DNA of 64,000 nt, from the NCBI GenBank assembly GCA_965262565.1, contig CBDHFQ010000012.1, positions 182,276 through 246,275 of the forward strand. The letters are read 5' to 3'. Below are positions 53,669 to 63,600 of this stretch, in pieces (position 1 is the first letter of the stretch; each line of letters starts with the position of its first letter). Origin of the DNA: CBDHFQ01 sp965262565. GTDB taxonomy: Bacteria > Bacteroidota > Bacteroidia > J057. The notes under the pieces were generated by a model. That model did not search any database, was not told where the DNA came from, and worked only from the letters and a program-made list of their open reading frames with translations. The position numbers were made by a program, and so were the translations under genes.

Positions 53669-55289
53669 TTAATTCGCAATCCTGGCAAGATCTGAAATGG
53701 TAGAAATATTCCACTTTTCGGCTTGTTTGGAACGCATCATTAATGCGTAGGTATTATTAAATCCTAGAGGAGCAAGCCATGTGATTTGGAAAGATGTTTC
53801 AAACTCGTTCTTTACATATTGGTACACTTCTACCGATGCATTTTCTGAGGGGCGTTCATTGGAAACAGGCTCATTCAAAATAACCCCTAATCCCGTTCCT
53901 GTATACTCCGGATAAATATCGATCTCGTCTGCTTTTAAGGCCTCAAAGCAGATTTTCGTTCCTCCCAGTCCTGTTTTGGCATCTACTGTATAAGGAGTAT
54001 AAGCTTCTATGAGAAGTTGACTTAGTGCGACCAAAATGTACTGTTCCGTAAATATTTTTGACCCTATCGTAATCACATTGTCTTTTTTTTTCTGTGCCAA
54101 TAGATTCGAGCTCAGCTACTTGTTGGAGAATAGATTGTAAAGTGTCGGAATTGGCTAATCCGTCCGCAGTTAACAATTTCATTTCGATCAGGTATGCTCT
54201 GGCCACATCTATTGGAGGGGTTTTATCTTCATCTACCTGGAAATTAAGCTGAATCATCTGTTTGTCATCGATGTTACCCGATAGGAGGTTCAGCGCTTTT
54301 ACTACCCTGGGGTATTGATCCCTAAAGCTTTCTCTCATTAAAAAAGCGGCATCGTAGGGAGGAAAGGCATGTAGGTCATCTTCTAGCACGGTCAATTGGT
54401 ACGCTTTAATTCTCCCATCTGTAGCATATCCACTAATTACATCTACGGCCCCTTCAAAAATAGCCTGATACATCAGATTGGGATTAAGAGAAGTGTAGTC
54501 GAGTTCTATGCCGTAAATGCTTTGAAGTAAGGGGTATCCATCCCCACGACCTGCAAATTCAGGATCGAATCCCGCTCTGATGGTTTTCTGATTGAAATTG
54601 AAGGTGTAGAAGCTAATGAGGAACAACGATATAACAGCGAATAGAGCAAGTGAAGCACGAATCAAAAGATTGAGTTTTAGTTGTTGGAGAACGGCGAGCA
54701 CCTGATCCAGAAAAACAGCTAATAAAGCTGCTGGAATAGCTCCGGCAAGCATCATTTGCGTATTGTTCAAAGCGATACCTCCAAAAATAAATTCCCCTAA
54801 TCCTCCAGCTCCTATATAAGCTGCCAGGGTAGCTACGCCTACATTGATTACGGTAGCTGTTCGTATACCGGCAAAAATAACGGGAAGTGCCAGGGGTAAT
54901 TCTACTTTGGAAAGAATTTGGAAATCAGTCATTCCCATCCCTAGCGCTGCTTCCTTGACCCCTGCATCTACTTCTGATATGCCCGTGTAAACATTTCTCA
55001 GAATGGGTAATAGGGCATAGAGAAATAAAGCAAAAATAGCTGGATAGAGACCGATGCCTAATAAAGGAATCATAAATCCCAGTAAAGCAATGGAAGGAAT
55101 GGTTTGCAACACCCCTGCAAAGCCTAACACATATCCGGACAATCCAGGTTTTCGGGTAATCCACAGACCTAGGGGAAGGGCGATTAGAAGGGCTAGGAAC
55201 AGGGAGATGAAGGTAATACCAAGATGGGTTAATGTCTGATTGAAGAGTTCAATGCGTTGGGCGTAAAGGTAGTTCCAAAATTCGATCAT
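53669..55289 (-). pseudogene. Permease/substrate-binding fusion of an EgtU/OpuC-like ABC transporter, circularly permuted and frameshifted
   Basis: Residues 1-~195 are an OpuBB/EgtU-type permease (EAALGMGMTDFQILSKVELP loop, LAAYIGAGGLGEFIFGGI). After a last membrane helix the next domain is the C-lobe of the binding protein (FDPEFAGRGDGYPLL, YATDGRIKAYQ, FPPYDAAFLMR, LNFQVDED). The N-lobe follows at the end (ITIGSKIFTEQYILV, LGLGGTKICFEALKADEID-like text, IYPEYTGTGLG, APLGFNNTYALMMRS, STISDLARIAN). Normal family members have the N-lobe first. A frameshift at the A9 run (54083-54091) lies exactly between the lobes; with one A fewer the frame is open for 539 aa. The neighbours are an ABC ATPase upstream and egtB/egtD downstream, so the probable substrate is ergothioneine or a related betaine. 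Confidence 0.82.
54083..54091 (-). other. A9 homopolymer at the frameshift of the EgtU-like gene
   Basis: Nine consecutive A on the coding strand (T on plus) lie where the reading frame passes from the C-lobe to the N-lobe. Eight A would join the two frames. The downstream frame has no good start of its own (first is a TTG). Such runs are sites for polymerase slippage and for sequencing error. Confidence 0.85.
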
Positions 55290-55309
55290 AGTAGTTTCAT
55301 TCAATCTTA

Positions 55310-56275
55310 TTAGGTGCGTCCATTGGTTCTCATTCGCTGAAAAGCAGTTAATATGCTAAGCTGATCTATATATAAAGGCTTTGCTGCTACATCGATGCCA
55401 ATCAGATTTTCGTATTCCGGTAGTACTTCCAGTATTTCATATACATAGGTTTGGGGAGAAAAAATAGGAGAGGAATCATGAGAGGAGGAAACAGAAGGAG
55501 TATCCAAATAAGGAAGTAAATCCACTATTTTAACCACTTTATATTGTAATTCGAAAAATTGGCCCGAGAAAAATTCTTTAACAAAGGCATTTTTAGGATG
55601 GAATAATAGATCATAGGGCCTTCCTTGTTGCCTGATTTCTCCCTGATCCATTAAAATCACTCTATCTCCTAGTTCGAAAGCTTCTGCTACATCATGTGTT
55701 ACCAGAACAATGGTTTTTTGCTGGAGAACTTCCAGGTGTAGAAATTCTTTCCTGATATTTTTTCTGGTGATAGGATCCAATGCTCCAAAAGGTTCATCCA
55801 TTAATATGATATCCGGATCTGCGATGAGGGCTCTGGCTAAACCTATTCTTTGCTGTTGGCCACCACTCAATTCATGAGGGTAGGCATCGAGGTACACTTC
55901 CGGTTCCAGATTAAGCAAATTGAGTAAGCGGGTACTTTCTCCTTGGATACGGGAAGCGGACCATTTGAGTAATTTGGGAACAACGGCAATATTTTCTGCG
56001 ATGGTATAATGAGGAAAGAGGCCTATTTGCTGAATTACGTATCCAATATTTCTTCTCAGGTCTATGATAGATTGTGATTCTACTGCTGCTCCTTGAATAA
56101 ATATGCTGCCTGAGGTTGGTTCGATAATGCGATTGATCATTTTCAGCAGGGTAGTTTTCCCACTTCCACTGGTACCCAGGATAGCAACATTTTCTCCTTT
56201 GTCGACTTCTAAAGAAACATTTTTGACTGCTATTAACTCCCCGAAATGTTTACTTATGTTGTTAATCTTAATCAC
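55310..56275 (-). CDS. ABC transporter ATPase (EgtV/OpuBA-like)
   Basis: The 321-aa product has a complete ABC core: Walker A GTSGSGKTT (with AILGTSGSGKTTLLKMINR), Q-loop VIQQIGLFPHYTIAENI, signature LSGGQQQRIGLARAL, Walker B IILMDEPFGALDP and switch His VTHD. A C-terminal ~80 residues resemble a decayed CBS region of OpuBA/ProV-type ATPases. The start is a GTG at 56275. It lies 20 bases upstream of the permease fusion, so the two form one transporter. The family normally transports betaines; next to egtB/egtD it may be an ergothioneine transporter (EgtUV type). Confidence 0.9.
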   Translation of the reverse strand: MIKINNISKHFGELIAVKNVSLEVDKGENVAILGTSGSGKTTLLKMINRIIEPTSGSIFIQGAAVESQSIIDLRRNIGYVIQQIGLFPHYTIAENIAVVPKLLKWSASRIQGESTRLLNLLNLEPEVYLDAYPHELSGGQQQRIGLARALIADPDIILMDEPFGALDPITRKNIRKEFLHLEVLQQKTIVLVTHDVAEAFELGDRVILMDQGEIRQQGRPYDLLFHPKNAFVKEFFSGQFFELQYKVVKIVDLLPYLDTPSVSSSHDSSPIFSPQTYVYEILEVLPEYENLIGIDVAAKPLYIDQLSILTAFQRMRTNGRT

Positions 56276-56311
56276 CTACTAAACTTAGGGATAATAATAG
56301 GCAATTGCCAA

Positions 56312-56806
56312 TCACCACCCCCATGTACCTGCTGCTCCTTTAAAAGGCCCAACAATATTCGAAGTAATCCAACCACCGTAAAAATCTCCCTCCTGAGCCT
56401 GGACTAATTCATCGTTGACATAACATTGATCAACTTTGTGGGCATAAAATGCCAGATGATCACGAATACTGGCAAAACTGGAATTCGGAGATGGATAGCT
56501 CCAGGCTACCTGTTTAATTAATTGTTCTCCTATTTGGAGGTCATAATAAACTGCTCTTCCTTTAAACTCGCAAAAAGAGCTTCGGGGATTAGAGATCAGC
56601 AATTGCATATTGATATCTTCGGGGGAGAGATAATATACAGGAGGATGACTGGTTTCTAACACTCTATAAGCACGAATAGTTTCTACAATGGTTTTCCCCT
56701 GGTGCATAATCTTGATACTTCCTTTAAAGGGTTCGCATTTAGGAGGTCTGGGATAATCCCAAACGGATTCTTGACCGGGACCGGGTTGAATGTAGTTACG
56801 CTTCAT
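56312..56806 (-). CDS. DUF427 domain protein, long form
   Basis: The 164-aa product has the DUF427 fold pieces: an N-terminal YIQPGPGQESVWDYPRPP, FKGSIKIMHQGKTIVET, the core SFCEFKGRAVYYDL and QVAWSYPSPNSSFASIRDHLAFY, and a C-terminal extension GDFYGGWITSNIVGPFKGAAGTWGW. The family is widespread with unknown biochemistry. It is 36 bases from the ABC ATPase on the same strand but not obviously functionally tied to it. Confidence 0.88.
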   Translation of the reverse strand: MKRNYIQPGPGQESVWDYPRPPKCEPFKGSIKIMHQGKTIVETIRAYRVLETSHPPVYYLSPEDINMQLLISNPRSSFCEFKGRAVYYDLQIGEQLIKQVAWSYPSPNSSFASIRDHLAFYAHKVDQCYVNDELVQAQEGDFYGGWITSNIVGPFKGAAGTWGW

Positions 56807-56884
56807 ATTTTTAATAGGATAATACGTTTAATAAATAAAATCCAGGAAGTGAATACTTTTCTTAAGCTTAACGCCAATACGGAA

Positions 56885-56910
56885 GAAGTCAGGCTAAACT
56901 GCCTGACTTC
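56885..56910 (-). terminator. Hairpin after the short DUF427 gene
   Basis: A perfect 10-bp stem (GAAGTCAGGC with GCCTGACTTC) with a 6-base loop begins 18 bases past the minus-strand stop at 56929. There is no T tract on either side, so strength is uncertain. Confidence 0.5.
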
Positions 56911-56928
56911 CTGTTCAAAAAAGGTATA

Positions 56929-57210
56929 TTATTCTGTTACTTCTACCCCCCTCCAGAATGCTACATAATCCTTAATTTTTTCTGCAGCAGGCTTAGGATC
57001 TGAATATGTCCATGCTGCATCCGGATTAGTTTTTCCGTCTACTTCTACACTGAAATAAGAGGCTTGCCCTTTCCATGGACAATTAGTCTTCATGGAAGAA
57101 GGTTGAAATAGATCAGATTTAATGGAATCTTTTGGGAAGTAGTGATTTCCTTCTACTACTACCGTTTCATCGCTTTCTGCGATAACTTGATTGTTCCAGA
57201 TCGCTTTCAT
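56929..57210 (-). CDS. DUF427 domain protein, short form
   Basis: The 93-aa product is a minimal DUF427 domain: MKAIWNNQVIAESDETVVVEG, the NCPWKGQASYFSVEVDG core and AAWTYSDPKPAAEKIKDYVAFW, ending GVEVTE. It lies upstream of a longer DUF427 gene on the same strand (122-base gap with a hairpin between). The two may be paralogues with different extensions. Function unknown. Confidence 0.9.
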   Translation of the reverse strand: MKAIWNNQVIAESDETVVVEGNHYFPKDSIKSDLFQPSSMKTNCPWKGQASYFSVEVDGKTNPDAAWTYSDPKPAAEKIKDYVAFWRGVEVTE

Positions 57211-57245
57211 GTTGAATTTTTGGTTAACGTTTAAGCAAAACTTTC

Positions 57246-58100
57246 TTACTGCTTAACGTCAGAACGCGATCGGATGTTCTGATTAGAATTTAATAGTTGC
57301 CAATATCGTTTTTGATCAATCCCAATAGCTACTATACGTACAGAATCCGTATTTTGAAGGTGAGATCGCCATTGGACATACATATTCGAGCCGAAGTTAT
57401 CGGTAAAAGGTTCTTCACAACTAACCATGTACCTGACCGACATCCTTTTTCCTTCAATCAGGTGAAAATATCTTTTGAGGTGAAAATCTTCGCTTCCGGT
57501 ATCTTCTATTATATAGTCGTGAACTTCATTAGTCAGGGAGTCTACATCAGCATTCCAGGGAATACCATTGAGGGAAAACATAAAAAATCCTGAGAAGGTA
57601 TATTGGAGCACATCATCATACCAAAATACTTCTGGAGAATCATCTAAAACTTTTACGGCGTCTTTCATTACCTCCAGATCACCAAAGCTTATCCTCGACC
57701 ATTTGATAGGACGCGCCTGCGCTTTAAAGCTTTCGAAGTCCTTAGGGTTAAATTCGTAGGCAAATCCATTAGCAGAAATGTATCCGCAATACAGATTTAG
57801 CATAACTGTTTTGACCAGTTTATTTTCTTTGTAGAATTTTAGTGCGTAGTGATAGTCGCATCTGTCATCAAAGGTGATGTTGAAATCCCAGGACTCTTTC
57901 AGCTTATTTAGAAAGCTTTTATCTCTGGTAATAAAGGTCCTAAGTTCCTGCTGAATGGGAACCATTTTATAGTTGTGAACTGGAATACCTACTAGTGCCC
58001 AGTCTCCTTGATTAAACTCTAAATCGTCCAGGATTTTTTCAGCTGAACCATTTAGGACAATCAAGAGCAGTAAAATATGTAGTATAAAACAAGATTTCAT
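57246..58100 (-). CDS. Uncharacterised secreted protein
   Basis: The 284-aa product has a signal peptide (FILHILLLLIVLNGSAEK, cleavage after SAE or GSA) and a mixed alpha/beta body with many aromatic residues (SWDFNITFDDRCDYHYALKFY; FWYDDVLQYTFSGFFMFSLNG). Three Cys in the mature part may form disulfides. No family is recognised. It lies alone on the minus strand between the DUF427 genes and the subtilase. Confidence 0.75.
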   Translation of the reverse strand: MKSCFILHILLLLIVLNGSAEKILDDLEFNQGDWALVGIPVHNYKMVPIQQELRTFITRDKSFLNKLKESWDFNITFDDRCDYHYALKFYKENKLVKTVMLNLYCGYISANGFAYEFNPKDFESFKAQARPIKWSRISFGDLEVMKDAVKVLDDSPEVFWYDDVLQYTFSGFFMFSLNGIPWNADVDSLTNEVHDYIIEDTGSEDFHLKRYFHLIEGKRMSVRYMVSCEEPFTDNFGSNMYVQWRSHLQNTDSVRIVAIGIDQKRYWQLLNSNQNIRSRSDVKQ

Positions 58101-58265
58101 AGAAGTTTCTCCCTAGAATCAATAAACAGGACTTTTAAGATTCAAAATCTGCAATTATTATGCCTGAATCAGGTAATTGGGGTGGTGGATAGGGGCAATA
58201 TATTGTTTTTATCGAATTATATCAATCAGGAAAATTCCATTCTTGAATAAAGGAAGCTAACTAGC

Positions 58266-59921
58266 TCAGGGTAGGACAATTAATTTTTCATGAGCATACT
58301 GATTTTTCTGATTCATATTAAGTAGCTCCACTACATACATTCCCGGATTCAGTCGCAGGTCAAATGTCAAGAGATGTGCCTGAAGATTAACCACTGTAGG
58401 AATTTCGATTATTATTTTTCCATGTATATCGGTAATTCTGATAGATGCTTCGAATGCTGATGAAGCCTGATGAATAGCTAATTGTAAATTGTCAAGTTCT
58501 GAAATGAGCGGATTAGGGAAAAGGATCATTCGCTCTCCATCTGAAAATTGTGGGAGTGTAGATTGATTTTCAGCAACTTCACGAGCTAATATTAATGCCT
58601 GTGAAGCGGAGGGAATACCATAACCGAATATATTATCAGGGGAGGAAGCCCTGTCCGAGGATTGATGGATAATGTCGATCCAATCTTCAGCAGAGACCAA
58701 CGGTTCCGCTTGAATCAGACAAGCCATCATTCCTGAAATGATGGGGCAGGAGAGCGAAGTCCCATTTCCTACTCTGATTCTTCCATCGGAATTGAGAAAA
58801 AAAGTTCCTTCTCCAAGCGCTACTACATCGGGTTTGATTCTGCTATCGGCAGTAGGTCCCTGGCTACTAAAGGGACTAATTTCTTCGCAAGCATTGACTG
58901 ATCCCACAGAAATAATACCTTTTGCATCTGCAGGTGCTGAAAGACCTCGGGTTCCACTGTTTCCCGCACTGTTCACTACGACAATTCCCCTGGACGCTGC
59001 AATGGAAGCAGCCCGAGAAATGATAGCTGTTTCTCCATTCAAATCGGCATTGGTATAAGAATCCAGGATATTATCGTATTCAAAATAACCCAATGAAGTC
59101 GAAAAAACCTGTGCTCCCAGACTGTCTGCAAATTCCGCAGCCGCCACCCAATTATCCTCTTCCTGTGGCGTTTCCGATCGATCATTCTCCGTCCGCAATA
59201 ATATAAAGTTTGCATCTGGAGCAGAACCCATTATTGTGCCGGGCTGATAGGCAGCGATAACGGACCAAACAGCCTCTCCATGCTGGCAATGATTAGGTGC
59301 ATCACAGGCTTCGAACACGTCATTGTCTCCATCTACAAAATCTCTGGTAGCAATGATTCTTTGTTGGTCGAATACATGGGAAAAAGCCTCTATTTGATCA
59401 GCTTTTAAGAACCCATTGTCAAACATCGCAATGCGAACCCCTTTTCCAGTAAAACCTAAGCCATGTAAACTGTCAAGGCCTACCATATGAAGTTGGGTGA
59501 GGTGATCTGCTTGCACCTGTAGATCATCACAATCTTCTGACATACTGCTGGTTGTGGCCCATCTTTTTACTGCGCTAATAGAATGAATAAAGGAAATCTC
59601 CTTGAGCGTGGATATCTTTGATTCAGGTATATATGCGGAAACCGCATTTAGCCAGCGAGAATGGTTAATCATGTGAATCCCTAATCGATGGAGGGAATCG
59701 ACATACATTTTTTCTATGGGGAAATCATATGCATCCAGTGAAATTCCTTGAAGGTGGCGATTGGAAAGTGCTTCAGGAGATAACACTTCTTTTGGATGCT
59801 TGGATTGATAGTCCCCTTTGTCCGAAAAAAAAATCCAATATTTAGTTTGAGCATTGGAAGTGGAGATAAAAAAAATGAACAAAACAGCAGAAATAATAAT
59901 ATTGGGAAGAAGTTTATCCAT
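58266..59921 (-). CDS. Subtilisin-like serine protease with T9SS sorting domain
   Basis: The 551-aa product has a signal peptide (IIISAVLFIFFISTSNAQ), a ~120-residue propeptide-like region and a peptidase S8 domain. The catalytic triad is D168 (VRIAMFDNGF), H214 (HCQHGEAVWS) and S389 (GNGTSLSCP), with the oxyanion Asn321 in NSAGNSGTRG. The C-terminus is a type A T9SS domain (LFPNPLISE, closing PGMYVVELLNM). The enzyme is probably secreted and anchored or released at the cell surface to degrade proteins. Confidence 0.93.
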   Translation of the reverse strand: MDKLLPNIIISAVLFIFFISTSNAQTKYWIFFSDKGDYQSKHPKEVLSPEALSNRHLQGISLDAYDFPIEKMYVDSLHRLGIHMINHSRWLNAVSAYIPESKISTLKEISFIHSISAVKRWATTSSMSEDCDDLQVQADHLTQLHMVGLDSLHGLGFTGKGVRIAMFDNGFLKADQIEAFSHVFDQQRIIATRDFVDGDNDVFEACDAPNHCQHGEAVWSVIAAYQPGTIMGSAPDANFILLRTENDRSETPQEEDNWVAAAEFADSLGAQVFSTSLGYFEYDNILDSYTNADLNGETAIISRAASIAASRGIVVVNSAGNSGTRGLSAPADAKGIISVGSVNACEEISPFSSQGPTADSRIKPDVVALGEGTFFLNSDGRIRVGNGTSLSCPIISGMMACLIQAEPLVSAEDWIDIIHQSSDRASSPDNIFGYGIPSASQALILAREVAENQSTLPQFSDGERMILFPNPLISELDNLQLAIHQASSAFEASIRITDIHGKIIIEIPTVVNLQAHLLTFDLRLNPGMYVVELLNMNQKNQYAHEKLIVLP

Positions 59922-60094
59922 ATTCGTACGACTTTATATGATCTGCAGTCATTAATACTATATAATTAATACGTTCTTTAGGCTCATTTCCCGAAAAAAA
60001 TCGTCAGAAATGTTTGAAGATATTCTTTATGGTGGGGCCAATGAGGAAATAACCTGAATTTGGACGACATCATTTTAATCTGCAATTTACACTT

Positions 60095-60679
60095 ATGGTT
60101 TCTTTTTTCTCATATGGAGATATTCCTGCTATCTTTCATTCCTACAGCCTTGGCAAACCATTTGAAACTTGTACAGTGTGCAATTCATCTTTACTCAAAG
60201 AAGGAACTTCGTATCTGATAGAGAAGGCATTTAAGAAGCACCAAGCAACGGGGGCTACAGACGTCATATTTGAATATGCAATTTGTATGGATTGTGCTGG
60301 AGATATTTACAGAACACTCTCTACGCCCTCCCTGGAAAGTATTACTGCCTATTTTGAATCTCATGTCAATTTTATTCAGCGCAGAGATGCTTTCATGCAT
60401 AATCCCAACACGACTCCCGAAGACTGGCTCGCCCATTGTATCATCAAGAAGACTCCCAGAGAAGCATTGGATGAATACCAAATTTGCGCTCACTGCGAAG
60501 GATCCCAACTCATCTATTCCTTTATGCCGTACACGCTTTCAGGAGCAGCTGCTGGTGAATTAGGGGCCTTACTTTCCGCCAAAACGCTGGATCAAATGGA
60601 CCGATTTAGCGACCAATTCCTGGGCTTTCCTCCTGAATGGAGAGATCTATTGAAAGATCGCCCCCTTCTGTTGATTTAA
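60095..60679 (+). CDS. Uncharacterised protein with three C-x-x-C motifs
   Basis: The 194-aa product has no signal peptide. It carries CTVC (~25), CMDC (~60) and CAHC (~130), which could bind zinc or form two zinc ribbons, and a hydrophobic-Gly patch near the end (YTLSGAAAGELGALLSAK). No family is recognised. It is the only plus-strand gene between the minus-strand subtilase and the large T9SS protein and lies 10 bases from the latter's end. Confidence 0.75.
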   Translation: MVSFFSYGDIPAIFHSYSLGKPFETCTVCNSSLLKEGTSYLIEKAFKKHQATGATDVIFEYAICMDCAGDIYRTLSTPSLESITAYFESHVNFIQRRDAFMHNPNTTPEDWLAHCIIKKTPREALDEYQICAHCEGSQLIYSFMPYTLSGAAAGELGALLSAKTLDQMDRFSDQFLGFPPEWRDLLKDRPLLLI

Positions 60680-60689
60680 CATAGACTGC

Positions 60690-63600
60690 CTATTTACTTA
60701 TCTGTAGTCGTTTTTGTTGGAAGATGTCTCCACTTTGAACGCGTATGAGATATATACCTGAACTCAATTGGGCAAGATCCAGGGAATGACTAAGGGTAGC
60801 CTTAGCTTTTTCCATGGTAATCTCTTGCATTTTCTGGCCAGTTACATTCCATAATTCGATGAGAATCCTTCCCTCAAATTCGTTGTCAATCACCAGCTGG
60901 GTTTTGGAATCTGTAGGATTTGGAAATAGGCGCAACGATCTGTTGTGCGGCACGATAGGTTCAACAAAACCAAGATCAGCAAAGCTATTGGTCGTGCTAA
61001 TGGAATCCCTACAAACAGTCATCACCATTTGAGGAATATTGTTGCCTGATTCTTTACTATTGAACTTAGCGCGTCTGTAGGGGGAGCCTTCATTGAGGGA
61101 TGCTACGACAAAAGAAGCCATACCGTCCGTTTGATTTCTTACATATTCAGTGACATCCCATTCATAGGTTTGTGGAGTTGTGCCAATAACCGAATCGGTA
61201 GCTAAAGGAGTGAGGGAATAAGAGGGAGCGTTTGACCAAGTAATTCCATCTTCACTCCATTCATCTCCAGTACCGAAAATGCCCACTTCAATCCCTTGCT
61301 CATCTTTTGTGTTCGCTCCATACAGTTTTAGGATCACCTTTTCGGTGGTACCTAAACTTGAAATGTCGAATTGTAGATAAGATACATTCCCATAGGATGA
61401 TTTATTCCTGGCGAATAAGTAGGTTTTTTGGCCGAAATTGGTATCTAGGTCCGTAGCCGTATTGGAAATCAATGCATCAGCAGTTAGCGGGAAGTTGATA
61501 TCTTCACATATCTTAATGGTATCTGGTGCAGGGGGAGTGGGATCAGCTTCATTTTCTTTGGGACATATTGATAAATACGGCTTAGCATATAATTGGGAGA
61601 ATTCATCGGTAATAAATTGAACTCGTCCATTATGTGGGCTTGTAGACATTAACGCAAATGCTACTCGTTTAACTCCAGCCGATAATAAACTATCTATGTA
61701 GGAACTGACATCCCATGAATAAAGATCAAATTGATGTTGGTACAGGATAGTAGTAAGTTCCTTGTATTCTATATCAATAGCATCCAATTCAATGTTTTTA
61801 ATGGCAGGAGCATTATTAAAAGTAACAGAATCTTCATGCCAGTTAGTATCTGCTGGGAATACAGCTACTCGCACTGTCAGTCCATCATTTTCTGGTCTTC
61901 TTCCATATACATTTAATATGGCTGAAACATCAGAAGTTAACTTAGGCAAGTCAAATTTTAAAAATGAGATCCTGTTAGGATTCCCCGATAAGTTATTTTT
62001 GGCAAACATCTTACCGTTTCTACCATAATTCGTATCTCTCTGAGAGCTTGATGAGTTCACCTCAGTATCGTGCGGAGGGTGGATATTGATAGCGTAACAA
62101 CTATCTCTTTGTACAATAATATTGAACTCACAAGTAGTAGAATAACCTTGAGCATCCGTAGCTTCAAATGCCACAGGATAGGTTCCAACACTAAGTGCGG
62201 AGTCAAGACGAGGGCCGGAGATTGGCTTCAGAATCAACCCCTCAGGACAAAAATCAGTAGCTGTAATTTCAATATTAGGAATAACTGTATCTTCTCCGCC
62301 TTCGGTATATACAATTACGTCACCTGATGGACATGATAAAACAGGTGGAGTATTATCAAGCTGATATATGTGTATAGCCAAACTGTCCAGCCCATTTCGA
62401 TTGAATAGAAAGAGGGTATCTCGTCTTTCTTCCTCTGGTTTACAAACGGTATGTATTTCAGTACTACTAAGGGGTTCTGGTACTTCTCCTACACACAGAA
62501 ATAGATTAGGAGCCAACTCAGTATCTTCTCTGGAGGAGAAAAGCACTTTATCATAATTATCTATAAGCTCAATAGCCTTTAACGCAAAGCTAACCTTTGT
62601 ATTTCCATTAGCTAATACCTGATTAATATATGAGGTAACATCCCAGGAGTACAATTGGGGATCTGAAAGAGAATAGTCTACATATACGTGATCCAATTCC
62701 TCTTCCCTTATATTAGGAGCACTGGCAAAGGTAATGCTATCCTCTTCCCAATCAGCATCAGCAGGAAAAATGGAGACTTTCACTGAGCGTCTATAATCTT
62801 TTTCGGTACGACCATACAAACTGACGATCCCCTGGCTGACCGAACTAACGTCAGATAAATCGAAGGTAACGAATGAAGTATATCCCCAACCATTAGGCTT
62901 ATCTCTGACGGTTAATTTCTTGGACTGTCCGATATTCGTATCTATTTGTGAAGAGGCATTATTCACACTTGCATCTGCCATCGCGGGTCTGTTTTCGTAT
63001 GAACAAGTATCTACTACTACTACGATATTAAAGGAACAAGTATCGGCATTGTTAAACGCATCTTTTGCCACAAAGGAAACCGTATTAATACCAGGTGGAA
63101 ATCCTTGATCCTTATTGAATCCAGAAAGTTGTTCAATAACGACTTCTGAAGAGCAATTATCTACTGCACTAACATCAAAATCCACAAAAGCATATGGTTC
63201 CCCTTTACTAATGATAGTGGTGACATCCTTCAGTGGGCAAGTGATTAAGGGTGGGGTTTGGTCAGGAATAAAAATATGGATGGCCACACTATCCAAACCT
63301 AGCCTATTGGTTAAACTTAGGGTATCTTGTCTAATATCTGATGGAGTACATGCGATAAAAATTTGAAAAGTAGTGTCATATTCTGGGATGGGGATAGAAT
63401 CTGGTGGAGAAATAGGACAAAAAACTAACTCAGGGCCATTTTGATCAGCTTCCTTAGATAGGAAATAGGAGTAAACGTCATTATTTCTTGGAACTGATGG
63501 AAAAAGCGAAAATGAAACGGAGGTTGCACCTTCATTCAATCTTTCGTTGATATAAGAAGTAACATCCCAAGAATATCGCTCAGGGCCTGTACTAGAAGCA

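Noticed and set aside
53669..54100. Reading the last 143 codons of the permease fusion as an independent binding-protein gene
   Set aside because: It has only a TTG start, no signal peptide, and holds just one lobe of a two-lobe domain. The other lobe is in the upstream frame, so a frameshift is a better explanation.
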